From SCUD01 sp036824505 (GTDB lineage: Bacteria > Pseudomonadota > Gammaproteobacteria > Steroidobacterales > Steroidobacteraceae), in assembly GCA_036824505.1 (NCBI GenBank), contig DAITAA010000001.1:124001-188000 (forward strand): 64,000 nt of DNA. The letters are read 5' to 3'. This document shows positions 1 through 9,300 of this stretch, one piece after another. Every line of letters starts with the position of its first letter. Within the stretch, counting starts at the first letter, position 1. A program made the translations under genes and the position numbers. A model generated the notes under the pieces. That model worked only from the letters and a program-made list of their open reading frames with translations. It did no database searches and was not told the origin of the DNA.

Positions 1-2
1 AG

Positions 3-551
3 ATCGTCGCGGCGCACCAGGTCGCGATCAGCTACGCCTCGTTGATGTTCATGATCCCGCTGTCGCTGCATTCGGCGACGACCATCCATGTCGCGCACCA
101 GGCTGGTCGCGGTGACGCTGCCGCGGCACGACTTGCCGGCTGGGCCGGCATATTGATGTGCGGCATCATCATGGCATTGTCATCGCTCGTGATCCTGGCG
201 GCGCGGCACGGCATCGCGGCTGCCTACACGTCGGACCCGCAGGTTCGCGCGCTGGCGGCGTTCCTGCTCCTGTTCGTCGCGATATTCCAGATCCCGGACG
301 GGCTGCAGGTCGGCGCGGCCGGTGCGCTGCGCGGCTTCAAGGATGCAAAGGTACCGATGGCACTCAATTTCGCGGCTTACTGGATCATCGGCTTCCCGGC
401 TGCCTGGTGGTTCGGCTTCCATCTGGGCGCGGGTCCGGCGGGTATCTGGACGGGGTTGATCGCAGGGCTCGTCACCTGCGCCGCGTTTCTCATCTGGCGC
501 TACGAACGCACCTCACGGAGTGCGCTGGCCGCTCAGAGTTCCAGCAGGTAG
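3..551 (+). CDS. MATE-family multidrug/cation antiporter, C-terminal part
   Basis: This is the end of a NorM/DinF-type MATE exporter; the start lies before the window, and 182 residues are visible. Four to five hydrophobic segments are present, and the stretch VAAHQVAISYASLMFMIPL followed by a QAGRGD turn and a later GALRGFKDAKVPM loop is characteristic of the C-terminal half of MATE proteins. Such proteins sit in the inner membrane and expel drugs or organic cations in exchange for Na+ or H+. The last 19 bases overlap the convergent acetyltransferase gene. Substrate cannot be deduced. Confidence 0.88.
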   Translation: MVAAHQVAISYASLMFMIPLSLHSATTIHVAHQAGRGDAAAARLAGWAGILMCGIIMALSSLVILAARHGIAAAYTSDPQVRALAAFLLLFVAIFQIPDGLQVGAAGALRGFKDAKVPMALNFAAYWIIGFPAAWWFGFHLGAGPAGIWTGLIAGLVTCAAFLIWRYERTSRSALAAQSSSR

Positions 552-1039
552 TGCCGGTCGCAGCCGGAGTGTCCGGTGCTGCCGAGTGGACCACAGAGCG
601 CCTTGAACCCCGATTTCAAGTAGAGCTTCTGCGCTGCTTCCATGCCGGTCAGTGTTTCGAGATAGCAGCGCCTGTAGCCGCGCTCGCGCGCGGCGTCGAG
701 GCAGCGTCGCAGCATTCTTTCCCCGAGTCCGCGGCCCCGTATCTCCGGCAGGAAATGCATCTTGCGCAGTTCGCAGATGTCCGCCCCCGCCCCGGCGAGC
801 GGGCCGATGCCGCCGCCGCCCTTGACCTTGCCGTTTTCCTCGATGACGAAATACGCGGCGCGCGGCTCGGAATAGCAGGCGCTCATCGCGTCCACTTCGG
901 GGTCGTCGATGGAAAAGCCGGGCCCGCAGGCGCCGAAGCTCGTCATGACCTCGCGGATGATTGCCGCCACCGCGAGGTCGTCGGCCGGCCGGATCGGCCG
1001 GATCAGCGGATCAGTTGTGGTCCGCGGAATAGTAACCAT
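533..1039 (-). CDS. GNAT family N-acetyltransferase
   Basis: A 168-residue GNAT protein. The acetyl-CoA binding signature is visible as LPEIRGRGLGERML (R/Q-x-x-G-x-G/A), preceded by the strand with CELRKMHF and followed by RCYLETLTGMEAAQKLYLKSGF, the usual C-terminal motif B. The protein resembles small-molecule or peptide acetyltransferases of the YhfO/YpeA kind, but the acceptor substrate is unknown. Its start overlaps the end of the DUF2845 gene by 29 bases on the same strand, so the two are probably co-transcribed. Confidence 0.85.
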   Translation of the reverse strand: MVTIPRTTTDPLIRPIRPADDLAVAAIIREVMTSFGACGPGFSIDDPEVDAMSACYSEPRAAYFVIEENGKVKGGGGIGPLAGAGADICELRKMHFLPEIRGRGLGERMLRRCLDAARERGYRRCYLETLTGMEAAQKLYLKSGFKALCGPLGSTGHSGCDRHYLLEL

Positions 1040-1370
1040 GGCTCAGCGTTTCGACGTCGACCAGCAAGCCGTCTTCGAACTTGAGCCTTCTCATCAACTT
1101 GCTGGGGCCCAGATTGTAGGTCCAGTACTCGACCGGGACCGGCTCGGGCTCGAGCGAACTGTAATAAGGTCTGCCGCGATACCAGCGCACCCGGCGCTGC
1201 AGCACTTCATGGCGCTGGACATCGGTGGGCTCACCGCAGAGTGCGGCCACCTTGTCCATGCTGTCGCCGTCGCTGACGAGGCGCGTGCCGCAGCGGAAGG
1301 AATCCGCGCCCGCGCCCTGGGTCCAGACCGCGGCAATGGCCATCGCGACGATTGCGGTCGATTTCTTCAT
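1011..1370 (-). CDS. DUF2845 secreted protein
   Basis: A 119-residue small secreted protein. The ATG at 1370 gives a clean signal peptide (basic MKKS, hydrophobic core, cleavage after GAGA), so upstream in-frame starts are rejected. The mature part begins with FRCGTRLVSDGDSMDKVAALCGEP, with two cysteines and the KV..LCGEP motif, which is typical of DUF2845 and resembles SmpA/BamE-like small envelope domains. Function is unknown; location is presumably periplasmic. Confidence 0.8.
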   Translation of the reverse strand: MKKSTAIVAMAIAAVWTQGAGADSFRCGTRLVSDGDSMDKVAALCGEPTDVQRHEVLQRRVRWYRGRPYYSSLEPEPVPVEYWTYNLGPSKLMRRLKFEDGLLVDVETLSHGYYSADHN

Positions 1371-1509
1371 GACCCCAACATGCCCCCGCGCGGATGAACG
1401 CCGGCTGAAGGCGGCTGTGCCGCCCAATGTACCCCCTGGCCGCCCCCTGACCAAGCGGTGCGGGGCCAGGCAGCAACTCCGGCTTGCGTTCGCAGCGCCC
1501 GGCCGCAAA

Positions 1510-3120
1510 ATGGCCCGACCGATGCCCGCCAGACGCTCAGATTCCCAGTTCGAACGCCGGCTCGCGGGACTCATCAATGCCCGCGAGCGCGGTGTCCTGA
1601 AAGGCGGCCTGAAAGGCATCGAGCGCGAAGCGCTTCGGGTCACGCCGGAGGGGCGGATCTCGCAGGCGGCGCATCCGCGGGACATCGGCTCGGCATTGAC
1701 GCATCCGCACATCACGACAGACTATTCCGAAGCGCTCGTCGAGCTCGTGACGCCCCCATTCGCGGCAACCTGGGAACTGCAGCAGTACCTCTGCGATATC
1801 CACCAGTTCGTCTATCGGCACATGGGAGACGAACTGCTGTGGGTCACCAGCATGCCCTGCGTGCTCGGCGGTGATGCAGAGATTCCGATCGCGACTTACG
1901 GCAGTTCGAATATCGGGCGCATGAAGCACGTTTACCGGGTCGGCCTGGGGCTGCGTTACGGGCGCGTGATGCAGGCGATTTCGGGCGTGCATTTCAACTA
2001 TTCGTTCCCGGAACAGCTGTGGCCCGTGCTGCAGGATGTCCGCGAATCGAAGCTGGCGGGCAGGGCATTCATCGACGAATCCTATTTTGCGCTGCTGCGG
2101 AACTACCGGCGCTTTGGCTGGCTGATCCTCTATCTGTTCGGTGTCTCGCCTGCTGTATGCCGATCCTTCTTTGCGGGACGGGACCTGCCCGCATGGCTCG
2201 AGCCGCGCGGTCGCGGCACGCTGGTGGCGCCGCATGCGACATCGCTGCGCATGAGCGATCTGGGCTACCGCAACAAGAACCAGGCCGGCGTGCATGTCTC
2301 GGTCAATTCGCTCGACGAATACGTCCGGGACCTGTCGCGCCTGATCTCGACACCGCACCCCGAGTACCAGGCTTATGGCGTCGAAGTCGATGGTGAATGG
2401 CGCCAGCTCAATGCCAACCTGCTGCAGATCGAGAATGAGTACTACAGCTTCATCCGGCCAAAGCGCGTCGCACGCTCCGGCGAGCGGCCGACAAAGGCAC
2501 TCATGCGTGCCGGCGTCCAGTACGTCGAGATGCGTTCGCTCGATGTCAGCGCCTTCGACCCCGTCGGCGTCAACCAGCGCAAGCTGTATTTCCTCGAAGC
2601 CTTCGCGGCGCTCTGCCTGCTGCGCGACAGCCCACCGCTCTCGGCGGAAAATTCGGCGCACTACGAGGACAATCACGTGCTGGTCGCGAGTCGCGGCAGG
2701 GAGCCCGGTCTCGTGCTGCGGTCCAGTTCGCGCCAGCTCGCGCTCGCCGACTGGGCCGCCGAGATCCTCGATCAGATGCAGGGCATCTGCGAGTTGCTGG
2801 ATGCCGGCGACGATGCGAAGCCCTTTGCCAATGCACTGGAACTGCAGCGCGCAAAACTCTCCGATCCCTCGCAGCTCCCCTCCGCACGACTGCTCACTGA
2901 ACTGACCAGCCAGGGTGTGTCGTTCTTCGAGCTGGCGCTCGGTATGTCGCGGCTGCACCGCGATTATTTCCGGGACCTGTATCCGCCAAACGAACTACGA
3001 CTGGCCGAGTTGCGCACCGAGGCGCAGGACTCACTGGCGGAACAGCAGGCGGTTGAAGCGGCTGACAAGCTGTCATTCAAGGTCTTTGTTGACCGATATC
3101 TCGCCGGGACACTGGTTTGA
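1510..3120 (+). CDS. gshA: Glutamate-cysteine ligase (gamma-glutamylcysteine synthetase), class I
   Basis: Cytoplasmic enzyme that joins L-glutamate to L-cysteine using ATP, the first step of glutathione synthesis. It is 536 residues long, close to the 518 of the E. coli enzyme. Recognisable blocks are GLKGIEREALRV near the N-terminus, YRVGLGLRYGRVMQAISGVHFN near residue 140, and YVEMRSLDVSAFDPVGV near residue 340, which is the conserved EvRslDlnPf core. The start at 1510 (or the ATG at 1522) is chosen because the reading frame upstream lacks similarity to the family. No gshB is in the window. The product supplies the thiol used by the GST and glyoxalase encoded further along. Confidence 0.93.
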   Translation: MARPMPARRSDSQFERRLAGLINARERGVLKGGLKGIEREALRVTPEGRISQAAHPRDIGSALTHPHITTDYSEALVELVTPPFAATWELQQYLCDIHQFVYRHMGDELLWVTSMPCVLGGDAEIPIATYGSSNIGRMKHVYRVGLGLRYGRVMQAISGVHFNYSFPEQLWPVLQDVRESKLAGRAFIDESYFALLRNYRRFGWLILYLFGVSPAVCRSFFAGRDLPAWLEPRGRGTLVAPHATSLRMSDLGYRNKNQAGVHVSVNSLDEYVRDLSRLISTPHPEYQAYGVEVDGEWRQLNANLLQIENEYYSFIRPKRVARSGERPTKALMRAGVQYVEMRSLDVSAFDPVGVNQRKLYFLEAFAALCLLRDSPPLSAENSAHYEDNHVLVASRGREPGLVLRSSSRQLALADWAAEILDQMQGICELLDAGDDAKPFANALELQRAKLSDPSQLPSARLLTELTSQGVSFFELALGMSRLHRDYFRDLYPPNELRLAELRTEAQDSLAEQQAVEAADKLSFKVFVDRYLAGTLV

Positions 3121-3226
3121 CATATCGCGGAATCGGCGAACGATCCCTGAGCGGTGTGGATGAGCAGCTGGCATCGGCCAGCGACTTCCGCGATCAGCAC
3201 CTCATCAACGGGGACCGAGTTCCCGG

Positions 3227-4468
3227 ATGATTGCCGGACGTATGCCTCAGGAAACGCTCCGCGCTTCACCGGCGGCTGAACAGTTGCGGCGTGGCTTCCG
3301 TTGGCTGCGCTTCATTCCGGGTCTTGAAGCTGCATACCGTACCGACCAATTTCGCAGTGATCTGAAATTCCTGCGGGTCAGCCTCGGGATCGTCGGCGCG
3401 AGCCTGCTGGTCATATTCCAGATTGAGCATGTGGTCATGCCGGCGATCGGCGCAGCGCTGCCGAACTACTTGCGCATTGGCGTGATGGTCCCGACAATGG
3501 TTCTGGCGTTCGCCCTGACGTTCATGCCCCGTGCCGAGACTTGGTATCCGCGCGTGATGGCGGCGCTGCTGCCGGTCGCGCTGATGGCAATCGCCTGGGT
3601 CGGTTTGTGGGCCTGGGGCCTGGGCGAGAACCGCCTGTTTGTGCGGATGATCATCGCGACGATCGCGACCTATTTCCTGTTTGGCCTGTCGTTTCGCCCG
3701 GCACTCGTGGCAAGCCTGATTGCGGTCGGCTTTTACGCGGCGGCCGCTGTCGCCCTGGCCATGCCCGCCCTGGTTCTGACCAACTTCCTCTGCATGCTGT
3801 TCGTCGCGAACGTGATGTGCGCCGCCGGCGCATACAACATGGAACACACGCGCCGCACGGCCTGGCTGGAAGCGCAGCTGCTGGACGAAGTCGCGCAGCG
3901 CGACGGTCTGACCGGCATCTACAACCGGCGCCGTTTCGACGAGCATCTCAGTCATGTCTGGCAGCACGGCGTGCGCGAGCACCGGCCGATCACGCTCGTG
4001 CTCGCGGATATCGATCATTTCAAGGCATTCAACGACCGGTACGGGCACCAGGCCGGCGACGAGGCGATGAAGGCAGTCGCCGCGGTCCTCGCGCAATTTG
4101 CGCGCCGGCCGCTCGATCTGGTTGCCCGCTACGGCGGCGAGGAATTCGCGATTGTGCTGTATGACACCACGCTGGAGCACGCGGCGCAGGTCGCGGAGCA
4201 TTTGCTGGAAGAAGTCCGCGCGCTCGGCATTCCACACCAGGGCTACGGCGCGGCGTCGGTCCTGACCATCAGTTTGGGGGTGGCCTGCATCGTGCCGGTC
4301 GCGCGGCGCAGCAGCGCAGGACTCCTGCAACTGGCCGATCAGGCGCTGTACGCGGCGAAGGATGCCGGGCGCAACCAGGCGCGCCTGCTCCAGGAAGAGT
4401 ATGAGCACATGAAGACCGGCTACTTCCGGCGTCACGCCGAGGGCGTCGTACCAAACAAGAATTCGTAG
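3227..4468 (+). CDS. Membrane diguanylate cyclase (GGDEF domain)
   Basis: A 413-residue protein that should make cyclic di-GMP from two GTP. Residues 50-200 hold five to six hydrophobic segments, forming a membrane sensor region without a named input domain. A short linker follows, then a GGDEF domain from about residue 225. The active-site motif is GGEEF (303-307) and an intact RxxD inhibitory site (R294-D297) lies exactly five residues before it, so product feedback is expected. DIDHFKAFND with metal-binding Asp is present. No EAL domain is attached. It lies 200 bases upstream of the surface-protein locus, on the same strand. The ATG at 3242 is an alternative start. Confidence 0.92.
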   Translation: MIAGRMPQETLRASPAAEQLRRGFRWLRFIPGLEAAYRTDQFRSDLKFLRVSLGIVGASLLVIFQIEHVVMPAIGAALPNYLRIGVMVPTMVLAFALTFMPRAETWYPRVMAALLPVALMAIAWVGLWAWGLGENRLFVRMIIATIATYFLFGLSFRPALVASLIAVGFYAAAAVALAMPALVLTNFLCMLFVANVMCAAGAYNMEHTRRTAWLEAQLLDEVAQRDGLTGIYNRRRFDEHLSHVWQHGVREHRPITLVLADIDHFKAFNDRYGHQAGDEAMKAVAAVLAQFARRPLDLVARYGGEEFAIVLYDTTLEHAAQVAEHLLEEVRALGIPHQGYGAASVLTISLGVACIVPVARRSSAGLLQLADQALYAAKDAGRNQARLLQEEYEHMKTGYFRRHAEGVVPNKNS

Positions 4469-4552
4469 GTCGCTGTTTCGCGACGACCCCTTCCGGTAGT
4501 CGGTCACATTTCGCTTTGTTTGCCATGCCCCGGCGCCGGCGTTCGCGGGGAC

Positions 4553-4568
4553 TGTGATTATTGTCACG
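4553..4568 (+). promoter_or_regulatory. CRP/Clp-type operator candidate
   Basis: The sequence TGTGATTATTGTCACG matches the CRP consensus TGTGA-N6-TCACA at nine of ten defined positions. It stands alone in the 203-base gap between the diguanylate cyclase and the first surface-protein gene, about 100 bases before that gene's start, which is a usual place for an activator site. The CRP homologue Clp of Xanthomonads uses the same motif and responds to c-di-GMP. I could not identify a convincing -35/-10 pair next to it. Confidence 0.5.
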
Positions 4569-4671
4569 TCCGGGCGGGCAGCTAATGGCGCAACATCCGC
4601 GCGCCCTGACCGGAAGGCAGATCCGTGGAAGCAGGAGATTGAAGTCGATGTCAGCAAAAAGGGGACTCAAC

Positions 4672-5154
4672 ATGGTGGCAAATTCACTGCGCCTCGCCCT
4701 GGCGGCGAGCGCGCTCTTATGGTTTGGCGCAGCCCACGCAGCGGGTGGCCTGCAGCTGAGCAACCAGGTTTTCCAGGAAATCGAAGTCATCGGGGCGGAT
4801 GGCAAGCCCGAACACAAGACCGTTCCGGCCGCCATGGTGGTGCCCGGCACCGAGGTTTTCTACGTGATCTCGTACCGGAACACGGGCGACAAGCCGGCCG
4901 ACAACGTCGCAATCACCAATCCGGTGCCTGCCGAACTCGAATACGTCTCGGTTCTTGGCCCGGCGCCTGCCAACCTGGTTTCCGTCGATGGCGGCAAGCA
5001 GTACGGCGCGCTGGCCAGCCTTTCAGTCGCCGGCGCCAACGGCAAATCGCGCCCGGCTGAGGCCGCCGACGTGACCCATGTGCGCTGGATGTTGAACGCG
5101 GCGCTGCCGCCCGGCGCTGGCGGCTCGGTTTCGTTCAAGGCCCGGCTGAAATAG
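4672..5154 (+). CDS. Secreted DUF11-type protein, first gene of surface locus
   Basis: A 160-residue exported protein. The ATG at 4672 follows a GGGG box seven bases upstream and opens a signal peptide ending AAHA; the ATG at 4648 in the same frame, with AGGAG ten bases before it, would add eight residues and is also possible. The mature chain is one Ig-like DUF11 domain: VPGTEVFYVISYRNTGDKPADNVAITNPVPAELEYV is the usual start, with extra strands to the C-terminal SVSFKARLK. DUF11 modules are found in bacterial and archaeal surface proteins. It is likely periplasmic or surface attached. Confidence 0.78.
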   Translation: MVANSLRLALAASALLWFGAAHAAGGLQLSNQVFQEIEVIGADGKPEHKTVPAAMVVPGTEVFYVISYRNTGDKPADNVAITNPVPAELEYVSVLGPAPANLVSVDGGKQYGALASLSVAGANGKSRPAEAADVTHVRWMLNAALPPGAGGSVSFKARLK

Positions 5155-5200
5155 TTCCAGGAATTCTGTTGAGCACCCATTTGACTAAGGAGCGATCAAA

Positions 5201-6304
5201 GTGAGCATGAATCATCTGAAATACCTGGCGGCGATCCTGCTGCTCCTGGGTGTGCAACAGGCCCAGGCCGTTGGCACCCTGCAGGGCACCAGCATTGGCA
5301 ACACCGCAATCGTCGACTACGCCGTCAGCGGCGTCAACCAGCCGGATGTTTCCAGCAACACGGTGAGTTTCCTGGTTGACCGTCGTATCAACCTGACTGT
5401 CGCGGAAGTCGGCGGTGTCGCGACCAACGTGATACCAGGCGCGACCGATCAGGTCACGACCTTTACCGTGACCAACAGCACGAACGGCACGCAGGACTTC
5501 CGTCTGGTGCCGTCCAATGATACGAGTGGTGTGGGCACGGCGTTCAACGATACCGACGATCTCAACGTGACCATCATCCGCGTGTTCGTCGACAGTAACG
5601 GCAATGGAACCTACGATTCCGGCGTCGATACTGCGACCTTCATCGACGAGCTTGGCCCGGATCAGACGCGCACCGTGTTCATCGTCGGCAATATTCCGGG
5701 TACCGCGGTCAACGACAATACCGCCGGTGTCACGCTTCGTGCATTCGCTGCCAATTCCGGCGGCGTGGGAGCGCTCGGCGCGGATGCGACGCAAACCGCG
5801 GGTGCCGATACAGCGGCGGTTGATACCGTGTTCGGCGATCCTGTCGGCGCGCCGAATACAACCGGCGATGCGGCGCGCGATGGCAGCCATAGCGACGACG
5901 ACGAGTACGACGTGGTCTCGGCTGCGCTGACGGTGTCCAAGAGCGTGGTCGTCATCAGCGACCCATTCAACGGCACCACCAACCCGAAGGCGATTCCGGG
6001 CGCCGTGATCGAGTATTGCGTCGACATCAACAATACGGGCGCATCGCAGGCCGATTCCATCGTCATAACCGATGCGATCCCCGCAAACACGACCTTCGAC
6101 CCAGGTTCGATCAGGGTTGCCGCGGCTGGCGCCGGCACGGCATGCACGAGCGGCAGCGGCACGGCCGAGGACGACGACGCAGCGGGTGTTGGTGACGCAG
6201 GCGACTACAACGTGACCACGGCGGGCGCCGTCACCGTGCGAGGGGGCAACATCGCGGCCGCTGCGCGCTACAAGGCCCTGTTCCGCGTCACCATCAACAA
6301 CTGA
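5201..6304 (+). CDS. Secreted DUF11 repeat protein
   Basis: A 367-residue exported protein with a GTG start that is well supported: AAGGAG lies eight bases upstream and a signal peptide ending AQA follows directly. The sequence is rich in Asn, Thr, Asp and Gly and poor in Lys, as in surface beta proteins. Residues 25-240 form beta-rich domains with acidic loops (FVDSNGNGTYDSGVD resembles a calcium-binding loop). From about 245 a DUF11 module with SDPFNGTTNPKAIPGA starts; the same motif recurs in the fourth gene of the locus. It lies 46 bases behind the first DUF11 gene, so they are likely co-transcribed. Confidence 0.82.
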   Translation: MSMNHLKYLAAILLLLGVQQAQAVGTLQGTSIGNTAIVDYAVSGVNQPDVSSNTVSFLVDRRINLTVAEVGGVATNVIPGATDQVTTFTVTNSTNGTQDFRLVPSNDTSGVGTAFNDTDDLNVTIIRVFVDSNGNGTYDSGVDTATFIDELGPDQTRTVFIVGNIPGTAVNDNTAGVTLRAFAANSGGVGALGADATQTAGADTAAVDTVFGDPVGAPNTTGDAARDGSHSDDDEYDVVSAALTVSKSVVVISDPFNGTTNPKAIPGAVIEYCVDINNTGASQADSIVITDAIPANTTFDPGSIRVAAAGAGTACTSGSGTAEDDDAAGVGDAGDYNVTTAGAVTVRGGNIAAAARYKALFRVTINN

Positions 6305-6328
6305 CGCAGGAATCGTCCGGCAATAGAC

Positions 6329-6362
6329 GTCCGCCGGGGTCGCAAGGCCTCGGCGGACTTTT
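6329..6362 (+). terminator. Intrinsic terminator or attenuator inside the surface locus
   Basis: The arms GTCCGCCG (6329-6336) and CGGCGGAC (6351-6358) pair perfectly, three further inner pairs extend the stem, and TTTT follows at 6359-6362. It sits between the second and third genes, only 17 bases before the ATG of the giant gene. No room is left for a separate full promoter after it, so partial read-through probably sets a lower level for the giant protein. Confidence 0.75.
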
Positions 6363-6378
6363 GTTGGTGGTTCACGCG

Positions 6379-9300
6379 ATGTTGCTAACGAGAACAGGAA
6401 CAAGATCGCTGAGAATTGCAACAGGCCTGTTGCTGGCGCTCGTGCTCGGCCAGGCATCGGCGGCGACGATCAGTAACACCGCATTCGTTGGTTTTCTGAG
6501 CGGCCCGACACCAGTCACGGCCATCAGCAATACCGTCGCTCTCGAATCAATTCCTCCACCTTCGGCGGCGGCCATCGAATGGTCGCGCTACGCACCGGGT
6601 TCGCCGGGCAGCCTTGCCACGCCGGCTGACGGCGGCTCCTGCCAGGACAGCACGGGGACGTTCGCGCCGATACCGCCGGTGACGGATTCTTCCGGTACCG
6701 CCATCGACACGACCTCCGCACCCATCCTCGATGCCGCGTCCTATCAGCTCGGGGAGGCGGTGTTCATCCAGCTCACTGACGCAAACCGCAATCTCGACGC
6801 GGCAGTGCGCGAGTTCATCGATCTGCGTATCACGACCAGCACGGGTGATGAGGAAGTCCTGCGCCTGCAGGAAACCGGGACGAACACCGGCGTGTTCGTG
6901 ACGGCCCTTCAGAGCGTCGCGATGCCACCATCTGCGACGCGCTTTGATTGCCAGCTTTCCGTAATCCGGGACGCTACGCTGGTGGCGGATTACACAGATG
7001 CCCTGTTCCCGGCCGATACCGCCGAGGCCAGCGCCGTGGTGGAACCGATCAGCTTTGTCTTCGACTCGTCCACCGGCCTGCCGGTCGACGGCGCGACGGT
7101 GACACTGATCGATGCCGCGACCGGGCTGCCGGCAACGGTGTTCGGCGTCGATGGCACGAGTACTTATCCCGCGACCGTCGTGAGCGGCGCAACCGTGACG
7201 GATTCCAGCGGGCGCATCTACACGCAGCCGCCGGGCGGATACCAGTTCCCGGTGGTCGCGCCAGGCAACTACATGCTTCAGGTGACGCCGCCCGGCAGCT
7301 ATGGCGCGCCCTCGACCGTGCCGCTGTCCATCCTGCAGACGCTGCGCGATGCGGCCGGCAACCCCTATGTGATGGGCCAGGGCTCCTTCGGCGACATCTA
7401 CAATCGTCCGGCGGGACCGTCTGCCCGCATCGATATTCCGATCGATCCCGTGCAAAGCGGCCTGTTCCTGCAGAAGGGCGCATCGCTGACCGAAATCGCG
7501 GTCGGAGAATTTCTGCAATATCAACTGAACTTGCAGAACCTCAACAACGTGAGTGCCGTCACCGATGTCCGGATCAGCGACACGCTGCCGCTCGGCATGC
7601 GCTACCAGGCAGGTTCCCTGCGCATCGCCGGTCTGCAGGTGCCAGATCCGGCAATCAGCCCCGACGGGCGCACACTGACGATTACGGTCGGGGTCCTCGC
7701 CGCCGCCGCGCGGATCGAAATCAGCTATGTGGTGCAGGTCGGCGCCGGCGCGCGCGCCGGGGAGGCCGTCAACAGCGCCACAGCCACCGGCGGTGGCGGG
7801 CTTGCATCCAACGTGGCCCGGATCGCGGTGCGCATCCGCGATCCGTTCTTCACCTCGGGTTTCACGATCATCGGCCGCGTCGTGGAGGGCGACTGCGGCA
7901 CGCCCTGGCAGGCACTGAAAGGCGTGCCCGACGTGCGCATGATGCTCGACAACGGAACATACGTGCCGACCGATCACGACGGCCAGTATCATTTCGAAGG
8001 CGTGCGTCCCGGCACGCATGTCGTGCAGCTGGATCTCGACAGCCTGCCGCCGGATCTCGAAGTGACGCCCTGCATCCAGAACAGCCGTTTCGCAGGACGT
8101 TCGTTTTCGCAATTCGTGGAAGCCCAGGGTGGCACCCTGTGGCGCGCCGATTTCTATGTGCGGCGCCGTGATGCACAGGTTGGCGTCCGCCTGCAGAGCA
8201 CGCTGACCGGGGAAAAGATCGGCGGCACGCTGGCGTTTCGCGTCGAGCTGGACGGTGGCCGGGTGGCGATCAGGAACCTGGTCGCGACCGTGCAGTTGCC
8301 GGAGGGCGTGAGCTACAGCCCGGGCAGCACGCGTCTGGATGGCGCCGCAGCCGCGGATCCGGCGGTCGCAGACGGATTCGCCACGTTCCGGCTCGGCGAT
8401 CCTGGCGCCGACTGGCGGCACGTCATCGAGTTCAACGGACGCGCGCCAGCTGCCGTCAAGCGCGGGGACGTCAGGGAATACACGCTGCGCGCGCAGTTCG
8501 AGTCAGGCATGGCCAGCCTCAAGCCGGAAGGCGTGGTCTCGGTGAAAGATCTCATTGCGAAACTGCGCGGCACGAAAATCAAGCGCATCGCGGTGGTCGG
8601 TCACACTGACAGCCAGCTCATGACCGCAGCCCGCCTGAAGGTCTTTCCGGACAACAAAGCACTTTCGCGGGCGCGCGCACTGACCGTGGCGCAGGCGCTC
8701 GCGGAAGGTCTCGGCATGTCCTCCGACCAGTTCAGCACCGACGGCAAGGGACCGGATGAGCCACTCGCGGGCAATGACACGCCGGCAGGAATGGCGCTCA
8801 ACCGCCGCGTCGAAGTCACCGTATTCAGCGAAGAGCCCCAGACAGTCGAAGGCGTGGCCTGCCCGGCGGCCGGTTTCGTCAGCCAGGCGGTGGCCAATTT
8901 TGCGACCCAGGGTGAGTCCAGCGTCGTGCGCACGCCGGTGGTCGAAAACCTGCTGGCCTGCGGCGACGTACCCGCGAAGGCCGAAAACGCCAGCAGCCGC
9001 AAGACGATCAAAGTAACCGGTGCCGGCGCTATGCGTGACGCCGATGTGGCGTATGAGAAGGCCCAGGCGACGCGTCGCGCGATTACGGACAATCCGGAAG
9101 CGGCCGGCGCCGATATCGATTGGCTGCTTGAGCAAACGCCCGGCATCGAGTGGCTGTTCCCGGGACCAGAGCACAATCCGCGCGCGCCCACGCAGCGCGT
9201 CGTGATCAAGCACGCGCCGAATCAGAAGATTGTTCTGAAGTACGCGGGACAGCCGGTCGATCCTTTGAGTTTCGACGGTGTCGAGATTAACGCCGCAGAG

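Noticed and set aside
1225..1509. N-terminal extension of gshA
   Set aside because: The frame stays open upstream, but it overlaps the DUF2845 gene and lacks similarity to the family; starts at 1510 or 1522 fit the enzyme's normal length.
6547..8421. 624-codon minus-strand frame within the giant gene
   Set aside because: Composition is Arg/His-rich without domains; it is the antisense shadow of the exported protein.
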